64,000 bases of DNA from Trichopria drosophilae. Lineage: Eukaryota > Arthropoda > Insecta > Hymenoptera > Diapriidae. A program made the translations under genes and the position numbers. The notes under the pieces are model-generated. The model saw nothing but the letters and a program-made list of their open reading frames with translations. It had not been told where the DNA came from and ran no database searches. The stretch spans positions 110,287,501 through 110,351,500 of the forward strand of contig CM059585.1 in NCBI GenBank assembly GCA_030407085.1. Reading direction: 5' to 3'. Shown in pieces: positions 1 to 11,440 of the stretch; the first letter of the stretch is position 1; each line of letters opens with the position of its first letter.

Positions 1-300
1 GTTTCGGATATAACCTTTCGTTATCGCTGTAGAAATTTGTTATTACAGAACTATAATGCTACTTAGTTATGAAATTGAGATTTATTATTTACTGTAGGCA
101 ATCATGTTAATTATTTTTGTTACTTATTATTATTATTCATTTCTTTAGATTTATGTTATTACTGATTTTTTCAATTACTTTTATTTGTATGTTATGCGCC
201 ATAACTTTTTGTTATATTTTTTATGTAAATGGGCGTGTACGCCCGTATGATTCTAATAAATAAATAAATAATGTTATTTTATATTTTCTTTTATGCTTTC
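1..300 (+). repeat. AT-rich sequence ending in an AATA tract; possible LINE 3' tail
   Basis: No open frame. The stretch carries a perfect palindrome GGGCGTGTACGCCC (231-244) followed by AATAAA (255-260) running into an (AATA)n tract. A terminal short tandem tract after a compact hairpin is a common look for the 3' end of I/R1- or CR1-type LINEs, but no coding part is present here, so the assignment is only suggestive. Confidence 0.25.
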
Positions 301-359
301 ACGATGTGGCTCAGCAAAAAAGACTTTTTCTGGTGAAGGAATTTGCATTTGTGTGGCAT

Positions 360-455
360 GAAACGGTAGTAAAAATTCATTAGCTTGTTATTTTCTTTTG
401 TCACAACTTCAACATCTAAAATTATTTTCTAAGGTATACAATGCGACATTCCCAG

Positions 456-460
<5 letters not shown>
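360..460. repeat. Left copy of a 101-bp target-site duplication
   Basis: This 101-bp stretch is identical by eye to 1811-1911. The two copies directly bracket the LINE fragment between them. The last T may belong to the following T tract, so the true length is 100 or 101 bp. A diverged reverse-complement relative lies near 22055-22095, so the target itself was repetitive. Confidence 0.85.
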
Positions 461-490
<30 letters not shown>

Positions 491-1810
491 CATTTATTTT
501 TGTAACCAGGTATATCTACATAACAATTATACAACGGATAACAAATAACATAAAACCCGTAACAACCTCTGTTCGCACTTCAGTTACACTGTTTGGCCTT
601 TAACAAAGGCACCCGCAGTTCTCGCTCGTGTCTTTTGCGCGTTTTATTCATACAGTCCATTTTTTATTACATTTAGGGACGTCATAACGCAATATGGATA
701 AAAAAAAGACTTACAAAAATTTGCTCTGGACTTTGAGCACCAAAAATAAGTCCGCACATGTATGCTTAAAAAAAAAACAAGATTGAAATATTATTCTGCA
801 GTCTATCTTATTTTGCTTTACCTGTCTTTAGCATGTCTCACGTTTTGATACGAATTTGCCGCTCGAAGAATATCATTTTGATGGTTTCGTGCAAAATCTG
901 CATTTAACCACCAATATTTTTTTTTTACTTTGTAATTATCTAACCTGTCCTTTTTGGATAAACCTATCGCAAACCTTAGGGGTAGAATAGTATCTAAAGC
1001 GTTGATTCCCGGATCATAATCTATCTTTTTGTTATAGGCGTGTCTTTTTATGTGGTACAGTAATGGGACATTATTTATGTCCTGTATTAATCCGATGTTA
1101 TCCAGATAAGGAAAGGCTTCGTGGGGAACCCTCCCATTTTTTCTCATTCTCTCGAAATATACATTATTTTGATAGTATTGGGCGAAAATTAGGCTGTTCT
1201 CGAACATCCTGGAAGCTGTGACTATATGATCCCTTGTCAATCTCAAAACAAACAAGTCTATTCTATTGATATCGGCGTTATCATACAGTTTCACATTGGA
1301 GTAGCTCTTGGTGAAACCCGACACCTCCGTTCTATAGAGTCCCGTACACGCCCGGAGGCAGCCTCTCTCGAAAGATCTCAATTTTTCCATTACAGATGGG
1401 CCTATATTATATCATATTTGCAACCGTACGTTACTATTGGTCTTATTAGGGTGAAGTAACATATTGTTTTTACTCTTTTATTGAGATATCTCGAGTGGAA
1501 GAGCCTCCCAAACGCGAAGAACGCCGCTTTTGCCCTCTTTAATTGAATCTCTATATGTTCTGTGTATCTTAGCTTTTCATCCAAGTGCACTCCAAGGTAT
1601 TTGACCGTCTTTTTGTTTGGCAAGGGATCACCCCCCTCCCCTGACGTAATCGAAAAGTCCCTCCATATTTTTTTGAATTTTCCGCGCACTTTGTCTGTAT
1701 TCGGTCTAAACAGAATCGTCTCGCATTTGCCCAAGTTGACTCTAAGTTTCCACATTTTATAAAAGTTTAAGATTTTTTGGAATATTTTTTGCAACTCATC
1801 TTCGATTTTC
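461..1810 (-). mobile_element. 5'-truncated Jockey/CR1-type LINE
   Basis: Read on the minus strand, this holds the C-terminal end of a non-LTR reverse transcriptase (from about 1800 down to 818), a 3' UTR of about 330 bp, and a poly(A) tail visible on the plus strand as a T run (460-486). The 5' part of the element is missing, as expected from incomplete target-primed reverse transcription. It is flanked by a perfect 101-bp direct repeat. The identical flanks argue for a young insertion although the coding part is already broken. Confidence 0.85.
818..1800 (-). pseudogene. Non-LTR retrotransposon reverse transcriptase, C-terminal remnant
   Basis: The first part (about 1800-1402) reads through the late RT/thumb region: a LGKCETILF stretch, a KYLGVHLD motif with EHI, then a TLIRPIVTYGC motif typical of the Jockey/CR1 group. 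The second part (1390-818) continues with MEKLRSFERGCLRACTG, also characteristic of that group. Between them the frame is broken near 1390-1415: one frameshift, and a TGA in place of the Trp codon in the usual W-Y-N-I segment. The endonuclease and the catalytic palm (FADD-type motif) lie upstream of the truncation and are absent. It cannot make active RT. Confidence 0.85.
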
Positions 1811-1911
1811 GAAACGGTAGTAAAAATTCATTAGCTTGTTATTTTCTTTTGTCACAACTTCAACATCTAAAATTATTTTCTAAGGTATACAATGCGACAT
1901 TCCCAGTGTAT
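1811..1911. repeat. Right copy of the 101-bp target-site duplication
   Basis: Identical to 360-460. It abuts the truncated 5' end of the LINE, so together with the left copy it defines the exact insertion boundaries. Confidence 0.85.
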
Positions 1912-1984
1912 GTATCATTACTCTAGAGAAATATTGGAATGATTTTATTTTTTCAGAAAAGATTTCCTCATTAAACACAAGTAA

Positions 1985-2205
1985 GCGTGTACAGTGATTA
2001 TTAAACAAACCAAAATATTTAGTATATTAAATAATGGGAACTTAATCTTTAGTTATTTTTAAACTACATTTCGTTCATTGACAAAACTTATGTTATTATG
2101 TGGTAAATTATTATTATTATTATGTAGTGAATTTAGTTCATCCAACTTCGGGTAGTTATCCGAGTTATAGACAGCAGTACAAACTTCAATTTATACAATT
2201 TGTTT
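1985..2205 (+). repeat. Dispersed noncoding repeat shared with 12330-12510
   Basis: Segments around 'actacatttcg', 'tttagttcatccaactt' and 'gagttatagac' recur in the same order in reverse complement at 12330-12510. No coding potential or termini were recognised, so the class is unknown. Confidence 0.5.
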
Positions 2206-2490
2206 GAGTATTGCGCGAAAAGCTCATCTTCGAATTTTGTGAAAATAATGAAATCTGCGCAACGATATTTTGCAGATACATGCGAGACAAACAACTTGCA
2301 AGGTGTTGATATAATTTTTAAGAGAACATGGAAACTGTGATTTGTCGAACGGTGGCAACGCAGCCTTTAAGGAGAAAGTGAGGGGATGTAGCAGCGTTGC
2401 CACGACGTACCATAATTATGCCCCGCCCCTATTTGACCAATGGTATACCCTCCCTGATCTGGCAACCATGGGATGTAGCCGTGGACTGGA

Positions 2491-2525
2491 TATAAAAGCT
2501 GGATTCAGCGGTCATGACCGCCATT
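2491..2525 (+). promoter_or_regulatory. TATA box and probable start region of the ankyrin gene
   Basis: A consensus TATAAAAG begins at 2491. Initiator-like pyrimidine-rich CA positions occur 20-32 bp downstream (2511-2523). The first ATG of the ankyrin frame follows at 2588 in the context AAAATGG, giving a 5' UTR of about 65-75 bases. The spacing is right for a compact TATA-driven insect promoter. Confidence 0.6.
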
Positions 2526-2587
2526 CGTTTCCGAATACTACCAAGTGAATCAGGAGCCTACATCCCCGCAGCCAGCCAGGACTTAAA

Positions 2588-3976
2588 ATGGAAAATCAAA
2601 AAGTATCAGAGTCAACAGCCGTCCATGAGGCTATCGTTCGAGGTGATATTGGATATATACGACGGGTACTTCAGCAGGAGACCATCCATGAAGACCAACT
2701 GATTCTCATCGCCGTATTTAACAACAACGTTGAAATCGTCCATCTCTTTCTGGAACATGGATTCGATGTGAATGTTACGGACGCAGATGGAAACACAGCT
2801 CTACATATTTCCTGCGCAAGATTCAACGTGGAAATGACTTCGGAGTTGCTACAAAAGGGAGCCGACCCGTTCAGGACAAACGAAGAGGACATCAGCCCAA
2901 TGGAGATGTTGGCCATCAATTTTGCGGATACTTGCCAATCGATTCCTTGGAACGAGGATGGTCATGTAGCGGACCACGCATTGCAGCAGTACCGCAATTT
3001 ACAGCAGTGCGTCGCAAGGATATTGGAGAAGTTATTCCAATATGGCGATGTCCTCGATGACAGTGATGTTCTTGATAGATCTGTCGTGTACATGATGTTG
3101 TCGAATGCATCAAGAGAATGTCTGCAGTTATTGGACAGCTGGGGTTACGATTTGACAACTACGGATCCCAAAATTGGAAATCAGACGTTGCTGCATTTAG
3201 CAGCACAGTTTGGAAACGTCGAGGTAGCTGAGGAGCTATTGAGGCACATTTATATAAACAGCCTAAGCGAAATGGGGACTCCGCTTCACATAGCAGCACG
3301 TTGGGGAAAAGACAAGTGTGCGTGATTTATTTTTAAATCACGGTTGCGACGTTGATGCCATGGGACAGGATTTTGTGTCGCCTTTGCACACCGCGTTCAC
3401 ATCCATGAATCTCGGGAGTGAATTAGTCTTCCAAAGACTAATTCAACACCGGAGCGGCGTAAACAGCATTGTAACCAATAACGCTGGACTTTTTCAGTTT
3501 GTATTGAACAATGGCGCAACTGATATGATGGACGAAAAATAGTTGCGCTTATCCGACATCTCATGTTTATGAAGCAGTCAAATTGCAACAACGAAGAAAT
3601 AATTCGCACACTGTTAAAAAACACCGCTATTGATGATCAAACTAATTTGTCTATTTTTAAAACTGCGTGCGCGGCAGAAATTCAAATGTTGAAAACTAAA
3701 ATGCTATGCATTGGGTTTTCAATGTTTGATTTGATGACCAAATGTGCAAATTTCACGTCATGGTACATCAACCGGAATGTGGTTGAGTACTTTGATTTAG
3801 GGGAATACTGGTCAGAGTTTCCGTTGTATGCCAATACTTTGCGCATTGCTTTTGATAAGGCTTCGAAGAGGAAAACAATTTTAAATAAAACCGGAACCGA
3901 CTTATTGGTCAATATTTTCCTCCTAGAATTTACCTTATCTAGCAATGCGACAAGTCTTGCAGTATTTAAGCACTGA
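2588..3976 (+). pseudogene. Ankyrin-repeat protein gene, frameshifted, with C-terminal PRANC-like region
   Basis: An intronless frame starts at ATG 2588. Ankyrin helices are visible as GNTALHISCARFNVEMTSEL, QTLLHLAAQFGNVEVAEELL, GTPLHIAARWGK, then a DLFLNHGCDVDAMGQDFVSPLH repeat in a second frame. The reading frame shifts near 3310-3318 and shifts back near 3525-3535, so it runs in three blocks (2588-3320, 3318-3540, 3533-3976). The last ~110 residues are not ankyrin; this segment (ACAAEIQMLKT, FPLYANTLRIAFDKASKRK) resembles the tail following the repeats in ankyrin families of parasitoid wasps and PRANC proteins, an identification from memory. Promoter and poly(A) signal are both present, which suggests a recently decayed gene or two sequencing indels. 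Likely cytoplasmic, protein-binding; substrate unknown. Confidence 0.75.
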
Positions 3977-4126
3977 GGACTTAGCTTACGCATGTATGTC
4001 TTCCTTATTTATTAAATAGTATAGTTTTAGAATAAGTTTTTAACCGTAATATTTGTAATATATTTGTATCTATTGATATTAATTGTATTTAGATTGTATA
4101 AATTATATTATGTTCTTCGTCATTTC

Positions 4127-4132
4127 AATAAA
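4127..4132 (+). terminator. Poly(A) signal AATAAA of the ankyrin gene
   Basis: Canonical AATAAA about 150 bases after the ankyrin stop codon, the only one close downstream, giving a transcript of about 1.6 kb. Confidence 0.6.
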
Positions 4133-4179
4133 AAGAAAGATGCACTGATTTTAATACAGATTTTGTTATCCAAAAACAA

Positions 4180-4346
4180 TTTACCTATTCGTCCCATATG
4201 ATATTCTAAGAAATATTTATGCCATTAAGACTATCCATAACAATGTATGCCTATATTATACATTCTCAACGTTATATATCTGGGAAAAAGGATATTTCGT
4301 AGTATCTACTATTATCTCAAACCTTAAACATTCTTTAACATAACAA
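4180..4346. repeat. Segmental duplication copy A, left block
   Basis: Colinear with 22270-22440 (shared landmarks 'catatgatattctaagaaat', 'aagactatccataacaa', 'ctcaaaccttaaacattcttt'). Copy A is then interrupted by about 3.65 kb (4347-8004) that copy B lacks, and resumes at 8005. Confidence 0.75.
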
Positions 4347-4745
4347 TTACTTCGACCCAGACCTTAGGTCTGGACGAAGTATCGAATTTGGTACTTCGGG
4401 CATAAAAATTACCCTATAGTTTTTCATCAAATGTCGACGTTTCACACCCTTAGGAGCCCAATTCATCAATAAAAAAATTTGTGTCCGTGATCTTGTACGT
4501 CGGTACGTCTGGAAGTCCCGTTTTTTTTGTCGCGCGATAATTCGCGTACAGATAAGCGTAATGACATAATTTTTTTCTTAAAATACGTGTCTTGACATAA
4601 CTTAGATCTGATTAGATTTTGGCGTAGATGCATCCGTCCATTACTAAAAAACATTAGCCTCAATTACGTTCCTTCGTAGCTTTTTTGCATTTATTTTGTA
4701 AAAATACAAATTTTATTCAAAAATGTTTCGAACAAAAAAGTCAAG
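4347..4745 (+). mobile_element. Helitron-like fragment, 5' end only
   Basis: Begins TTACTTCGACCC directly after host A, followed by the near-palindromic terminal hairpin and the 'accctatagtttttcatcaaatgtcgacg' interior that is shared with all other copies in the window. It ends near 4745 where similarity stops. No coding frame. Confidence 0.7.
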
Positions 4746-5301
4746 AATTTGGTATTGGAAAGTAATGCGCTGATGGCAAACAAAAAGTTCTTGGAACTAA
4801 TCAAAGAATACGCTACCTACTAACTATAACTACCTACTAAAATTCCTGAACATTTCGCCGATTTTATCATGTTTGACCCGCAATTTTGGTTGCTTTCACC
4901 TTGATTTTCGACATATAAAAATGCATATTTTAAAGTTTAAGTCTGATGATTTCTGTACTTAAAAAATGGGAATTCCGATATTTCACTGTGAAAAATCGAG
5001 ATAAACTAAACAAAATTTTGAAAAATGTTTCTTTTTTGAAATAATTATTTATCATTTTTCACGGTTGCATGTCTCGAAAAATCTAATAAAGTATTCTGGT
5101 AGTTCAATTAACTTTACGATAGGCCTGCATGAACATTTTTAGAACCCTTTTTTACATGCAATAAAACCGTTAAAACAATAGTGAAAAAACGTCCACTCAG
5201 AATTTCATGGGTTTATTGAGATGGTTCATTTACGTTTAAAAATCTTGATTGTATGCCAATATATATTTTTGTTTCTATGCAAATAAGAATCAAGTATTAA
5301 A
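4746..5301. other. AT-rich stretch without recognised features
   Basis: No open frame above 60 codons, no terminal repeats and no match to other parts of the window were seen. Confidence 0.4.
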
Positions 5302-6474
5302 CTAGTGTTGGCGTGGTGCCTCGCTCGCTTCGCTCGCTCAGAAACTTCGACCCAGTAGAGAGTCGGCTATTCCTTAATACTCGTTTGTTTACTAACAGCT
5401 TTCAATTATATTATCAAATTATATTGATATTTGGGGGCCCAATCATATTTAGGTCAAAGTGGCTTCGATAGATATGTTACAACAATATAGTGTTTCATAT
5501 ATGTATGAAAATTGAAAATGAGCATTTTCAAAACTTCGACCCTGACAACAGGCCAGCCGAAGTATTAATAAATACTTTTGCAAAACACTTACTTCATGAA
5601 CTTGTATTGTAATAGACTATTCGATGCATATTACATGTTTACAGTGTTTTACTAATTGCAGTCTGTATCATTATGATCTTATATATACATTATACAATAT
5701 ATATACATATAATTCGTCAAAAATATCTTGAAAGTGTCGAAAAGGTCTCTGACGGATATCTTTTAGCTACTATGAGACATCTTTTAGATATATATATATC
5801 GAAATAGTTATTTTCGTATCAAGGGCGTAAAAGAACTTATGCGCCCATAGGGGATCACCGTGTCCGAGGGGCTGGCGATGACTACCCCTGGGGGTAGGAG
5901 GTCGAAACGTCGAAATTTGATGAAAAACAATAGGGTAATTTTTTTGCCGCGATGACCAAATTCAATACTTTTTCAGACAATAGTCATAAACATTTTAAAC
6001 CAGTTTTTATGGCATTATCGTTGACTTTAGGAAGAAAATGCATACAACCGTTTTTGTAGAGAATTTCATGCTCTATCTTTTTTGTTTGAAACATTTTTTA
6101 ATAAAATTTGTATTTTTCAAAATAAATGCAAAAAACTACGAAGTAACTTAATTTGGGCTAATTTTTTTTTAGTAATGGACGGATGGATCTGCGCCAAAAT
6201 CTAATCAGATCTAAGTTATGCCAAGACGCGTATTTTAAAAAAAATTTATGTCAATAGGCTTATCCGTTCGCGAGTTATCGCGAGACAAAAGAACGGGACG
6301 TACGGACGTACGGACGTAGGTACGTACAAGATCACGGACACAAATTTTTTTATTGTTGATTTGGGTTCCTTAGGGTCTGAAACGTCGACGTTTGATGAAA
6401 AACTATAGGGTAATTTTTTTACCCGAAGTGACCAAATTCAACACTTCGTCCAGACTTAGTCTGGGTCGAAGTAA
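5302..6474 (-). mobile_element. Full-length non-autonomous Helitron-like element (1173 bp)
   Basis: On the plus strand it starts CTAGTGTTGG after host A and ends GGGTCGAAGTAA before host T. Read in element sense (minus) this is A|TTACTTCGACCC...CCAACACTAG|T: insertion between A and T, a CTRR-type 3' end, and no target duplication, the Helitron hallmarks. The 12-bp CTGGGTCGAAGT at one end has its inverse ACTTCGACCCAG about 43 bp inside the other end. A TA-rich microsatellite lies in the middle. No Rep or helicase frame, so it would depend on proteins supplied elsewhere. Confidence 0.75.
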
Positions 6475-8004
6475 TATTATACATATCGTAATACATTTTA
6501 CCAATAGGTATGGATTTCGATGTTTTCTTTTCATCGTTTTTAAATACGATCGTATGTTTTGTATGGAGAAGACAATATGAAAAAAATGAAATGGCAATGC
6601 TTTAAGTATTAAAAACAATAGATATAAATTAAATTTCAAATAATGGAGATAAATTTTACAATAGACGTAGGTTTTCATCAAACAGCTATGCAAATATAAC
6701 TGAAAATTCTTGAAACATTTCGTCAATTCTAACATTACAAAAATAAGTAACTTATAGACAAGTCGTTATATTAATTGTCATCAATTTTTTTGTTTTTATT
6801 TGATTATCAATTTTAAATACTTTTTTCGGTTACATTGTTAAGATAAATGCAACGTTACTATTTTTAAAATGATTTTGTAACAATGTAGTCAAATGTTCAT
6901 GCCTCTAGATTACAAATAATATTGTTCAGAGGCCTTACTATAGTATCGAAAAATAAACTTCAAATCATCACATATATCGCACTAATTTTATGAACCAAAT
7001 TTTACGATTGTATTGAAAACATATTGTTTGTCAAAATATTTTTGTTTATAAAAAATAATTTTTACACTGCCCTGTTCTTAATTTGAATGTTTTAACATCT
7101 AGGTCAGCTCTCTGAAGAAGCTCAAATGCACAGAAATAGGGATCTTAAATCCTTTGTGTCAGAATTTTCACGGCGACGTTCCCGTTTGGCAAATTTAACC
7201 GATATTTTTAATCGTTTTTTTTGACATCATCTGACCCCGTAATTACAAATTTACGTTCGACAACAAAAATGGAACATGAAAAACAAGAATTACCGGCAAA
7301 AGCCCAGGAGACGTTAAAAATTTAGTTATATGTATCACATAAAATTATAATTGCAGATTTACCAGTTTGTTATCATTTAAATACCTTTCTCATCGTCAAA
7401 TAAATGATACGATTGTTTTTATAAATTATGGTATTTTTTTAAATTTTGTACTGGATCAATTTTATAATAATAAAATTATATTTCCTTTAATACATTTCTG
7501 ACAAATTAATTTTTTAACACACGTAAAATTTTAATAATTACGAAAACACTTCATAAACGGAATAAGGCCTTATACTCAAATCTTCCAGATTACAATTTAT
7601 TACTAAAGCAATTATGCTACGATTTAAAAAATCGTAAATGTAAGAAAACTTGTTTCAAATATTTTTACTGTTATGTACGGAATAAGCTAAAATTAGATTT
7701 TGTTAAGAGGCTAGTAAAGCAAAATATGTTATTAAAAAATGTTACAATACATTAAAATATTGTACCTGCTGTCAGGTAGAATCCGTCAGATGAGATATCG
7801 AAAATATCTTATATACGAAAATACATATGTATGAAAATATAGTACTTTAGGTTAAGTTAGACTAAAACATCGTTATTGTAAGAATATTGAAAATTTGTAC
7901 AAAATATTTTATCAAGTTATTTTTTATGTCTGTAGCCATCAAGTATTTCATTTTCGATGAATTTGGAGACAGTGACCTCAGTTTTTATATGGTTGGCGTG
8001 GAAT
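6475..8004. other. AT-rich stretch without recognised features
   Basis: Part of the ~3.65-kb block present in duplication copy A but not in copy B. Short open frames on both strands (for example 6403-6735) have no recognisable motif and look like chance. Confidence 0.4.
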
Positions 8005-8937
8005 GTCTCGTACTAAAAATCATATTATTTTTCGCATCTATGGATTATTGAGATTATGTACTTTTATTCTGAATTCAAATACCTACCCATGTAATGTACG
8101 TTTTGTGACACATGCTACAAAGAATCTAAAAAACATAGTTTCTTCTTTAAACTATTTCAGCTTTTTAAGCGTTTGATCTGTTATCGATTTTTTTTCATTT
8201 TTGTAAAGTATTATGTAAAAAATACAATTTTTTTTACTGGAATTTATTGTAAAAAATGATGATAATCTAGAAAACATGATGTACTTCACTAACAATTGGC
8301 ATAATACAAGTGAGGGCCGTTTGAGATTCAGAGCTCAACATTATTGAGGGAGCGTACGATAGTTTCGCCGTAGTTACTAATAAATTTGTTTTTAAATTAC
8401 ATTGATTTTTTTATAAGAAGGAATGACATTCGCAGAGAACCTCGGAATATAACTAACGAAAACGCGTTTCATAATAAGTATTTCAAACAAAATACAATTT
8501 TAAGCCGGATAATCAGTGAATATTCGCTAAACGAAATTTAGAGATAAACAAAGTAAATGATTCTAAATATACAAAATTATAATCTAATATTAACGAATTT
8601 TGAAGACGTGTTTGTGTTCGTGATCCTAAGTCGCCATTATAACATAAATACTTAGATGTTAATAAAAATTTATTTCTTAAAACATTGTGATCCAGTATGA
8701 GTAATCTTCGGGTTTGAAAAAAATGCTTAAAATGATTAATACATAAAAATTCAATATAATAAAATGGTGTTATTCTTTTATGCAATACATTCTCAAGAAC
8801 ATAAAACTTCATTAATATACAATAACATTAAAATAGACCCTCTGAATATTTTGTTTGCTCGTTTATGAACTTGGTAGTTTTATAAAATGTTTAGATAAAT
8901 GCAAATAATAATGTTCTTATATTCATAAACAGAATGT
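8005..8937. repeat. Segmental duplication copy A, right block, with Helitron empty site at 8764/8765
   Basis: Colinear with 22460-23143 and 24290-24440 (landmarks 'gctttttaagcgtttgatctg', 'aatgattaatacataaaaattc', 'aatagaccctctgaatatttt'). Between 'aataaaa' and 'tggtgttatt' (8764/8765) copy A is uninterrupted where copy B carries a Helitron-like element, so this is a paralogous empty site. Confidence 0.8.
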
Positions 8938-9489
8938 AGTATAGCATAGAATCCCTCCCCCACTCGTCATCTCTTCCCAAAAACATTTTATTTTATCAAA
9001 ATCAATCACTCTTCATTTCCTTTCTCATAAATATGTTATTAAGTTTAAATAAAATCTTGGTTTTCTTAGAATTGATATGATTTCAAATGTGGTGATATAA
9101 TTTAAATATTGTTTTAGACTGGTAATGAAAAACGTCAATCTTCAACTTCATAAGAATCATATATATAAATTAATGAACATAAATTCTTTTAGATACTTTC
9201 GCTCCTGAGAGGGCGCAAACATTAACATAAGTATAGGCAATTAGATAAAAAATATTAAAAGTATGAAATATGAAGTTAATACCAACTATGAATATATCAA
9301 CAAAACAGAAATACACTTTATTGTAAATAGTTAAGTGAAAGTAAATATAATTGTTGCGATTATTCGCTTTTAATAGTTTCCGTTGTTGTGACTGTCGTTA
9401 CTGTGGTTTTCTTTTTCTTTTTTGGCAGATCAGGTTGGTGTTCGATGATGGCGTTTGTTATGGCTATTCCGATTTTCCTTTAATTGACC
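8938..9489. other. Noncoding stretch without recognised features
   Basis: Duplication similarity ends near 8937. Nothing further was recognised up to the Helitron fragment. Confidence 0.4.
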
Positions 9490-9874
9490 TTATATAAGAT
9501 CATAATGATACAGACAGAAATTAGTAAAACACAGTAAACATGTAATATGCATCGAATAGTCTATTACAATACAAGTTCATGAAGTAAGTGTTTTGCAAAA
9601 GTATTTATTAATACTTCGGCTGGCCTGTTGTCAGGGTCGAAGTTTTGAAAATGCTCATTTTCAATTTTCATACATATAAGAAAGACTATATTGTTGTAAC
9701 ATATCTACCGAAGCCACTTGGACCTAAATATGATTGGACCCCCAAATATCAATATAATTTTATAATATAATTGAAAGCTGTTAGTAAACAAACGAGTCTT
9801 AAGGAATAGCCGACTCTCCACTGGGTCGAAGTTTCTGAGCGAGCGAAGCGAGTGAGGCACCACGCCAACACTAG
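9490..9874 (+). mobile_element. Helitron-like fragment, 3' half ending CTAG|T
   Basis: Colinear with the CTAG-proximal half of the full copies, including 'acttcggctggcctgttgtc' and the GAGCGAGCGAAGCGAGTGAGG block. It ends CCAACACTAG followed by host T. The other half is absent: the fragment begins at the TA-rich middle, a point where several copies in the window are broken. Confidence 0.7.
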
Positions 9875-9885
9875 TTTTGAATATT

Positions 9886-10060
9886 GAAAGTTTTCATTCA
9901 GATTCTCAATCAACGACCCCAAAAACCCCCAAGTACTAACTTTTGTTCGAATTCAGTAATTTTTTGGGTTTTGTGTCAGCCATATTGAATCCACCATTTT
10001 GAATTTTCAAATTTTGAATTCAGATTCTTAATCAGAGATATATCTCGAATTGAAAATCAT
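9886..10060 (+). repeat. Dispersed 'GCCATTTTGAATTTT' repeat unit
   Basis: Units with 'cgaccccaaaaaccccc', 'ccattttgaatttt' and 'attcttaatcag' recur at 37850-38130 in about 125-bp steps. This kind of degenerate tandem unit is widespread in insect intergenic DNA; no function is implied. Confidence 0.5.
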
Positions 10061-10657
10061 GATTTTTTAAGGGCACACCGACATGGTCCATAGAATGACT
10101 TTTTAACTTTTGGCCAATTTTTCTTTAGTACATTTTCTTCAGTATCCAACCTGGTATATCATTAATTTTTTTACCACAGTCGAAAAAATTTCAACTAAAG
10201 AACGTTTTTATGGTATTTTTGCATTTTATTGGCATGCCATCGCCCTAACTTAATTAAAAAATGAGTGGCTTTTCTTTTCTTGACTCTTTGTGACCCTATG
10301 AACGTAATATTATCAACTGTAGGGACGATTGTAAATAATAACAGAGAGTGAGCGCGGTATATTTAACCTTCGAGTATAATTATTATAAAGTATATTGTCA
10401 ATTGTTTCGCGTTGACGCCGACGTTTGCGTTCCATCGTACGGGAGCCTTAATCCTCAGTACGTTGTCTAATTTCTGTTTATCATACGAGTATATATATAT
10501 CAGACTTATAATCATGAAAAAACGTAAAAAAAATGAAGATGAACTGAAAATGAAAAGGGAGACAATGCGTGCGAAAAGAAAAATTTTGATTATGACTATA
10601 TAGAATATTATCATAATAGTCTACAATTGAAATGCGTTTCATTTTGTACTGTGTCAG

Positions 10658-11256
10658 CAAGCTTAAGACACGATGCTGTTGCAATCTGGGCACATTTGCA
10701 ACCCATTCTGAATTTAATTAAAAGCGTTGTACCTAACCTAAAAGCGATTCATTTCCGAAGTGATGGGCCAACGACCCAATATAAAAACAAAACAAATTTT
10801 CAACTGTTTAGATACAACTGTGAAAAACTGCAGGTTGATAATGCATCATGGAATTTCACTACTCCGGGACACGGCAAAAGCAGCGCTGATGCCGTTGGAG
10901 GATCGGTAAAAAGATTGTGCGATCAATCAGTGTTATCTGGGAACGATATAACCGATGAAAGTAACGTGATAGAGGCAGTTAATAGATCTTCTGAGTCCAA
11001 AATAAAAATCTTCCCCATTTCATTGGTAGACATCGAAAAAATTGATGAACTTGTTAATCCTAATTTAAAGGCAGCACCACAATCAAATAAAATTTTTCAA
11101 CTGCTGTACAGTAAGGAACAAAGTGACTCGTTATTTCTTAATAATCTTTCATGTCTTGATTGTTTAAGAAACCCACCTTGCAAACATTACAGTCTGGTGA
11201 AAAATTACTGGTGCTTAGATAAGAGTACAAAAAAACAAGTAAAGAAAGTTCCATAA
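10658..11256 (+). CDS. Terminal exon-like frame of a transposase-like protein
   Basis: The frame is open from 10627 but lacks any usable ATG near its start. A good 3' splice site (pyrimidine-rich, ending GTGTCAG at 10657) precedes it, so it is best read as the last exon of a spliced gene, with stop at 11254-11256 and AATAAA at 11284. About 200 residues carry the landmarks HFRSDGPTTQYKNK, WNFTTPGHGKSSADAVGG and a Cys/His cluster near the end (CLDC...PPCKH). Proteins with an SDG-x2-QYKN and GHGK-x3-D-x2-GG pair occur as orphan multicopy genes in arthropods and cnidarians and may be DDE-type transposases; that is inference from memory. No upstream exon was found. Confidence 0.5.
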
Positions 11257-11283
11257 AATTAATTTCTATAGATAGTGTTAAAA

Positions 11284-11289
11284 AATAAA
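11284..11289 (+). terminator. Poly(A) signal AATAAA after the transposase-like exon
   Basis: Canonical hexamer about 28 bases beyond the stop codon at 11256, supporting this frame as the 3' end of a transcript. Confidence 0.5.
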
Positions 11290-11440
11290 GTTGATGTTCA
11301 TGTTTCTTAATTTTATATTACTTGTTTACACTTTGCGTTCAAACATTACGTTTATTTTATTATGCTATATACTACTGTATTAACCTATACGAATATTATA
11401 GAAATATAAATAAGTTTCATGAAAGTACTGTTCTTATTTT

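Noticed and set aside
461..486. Run of T as a terminator or assembly gap
   Set aside because: It is the reverse complement of the LINE poly(A) tail, placed exactly between the 3' UTR and the target duplication.
4347..6474. One 2.1-kb DNA transposon with ~390-bp terminal inverted repeats
   Set aside because: The inverse pair is better explained as a Helitron-like 5' fragment next to a full copy in opposite orientation, because 5302-6474 has both ends of the family.
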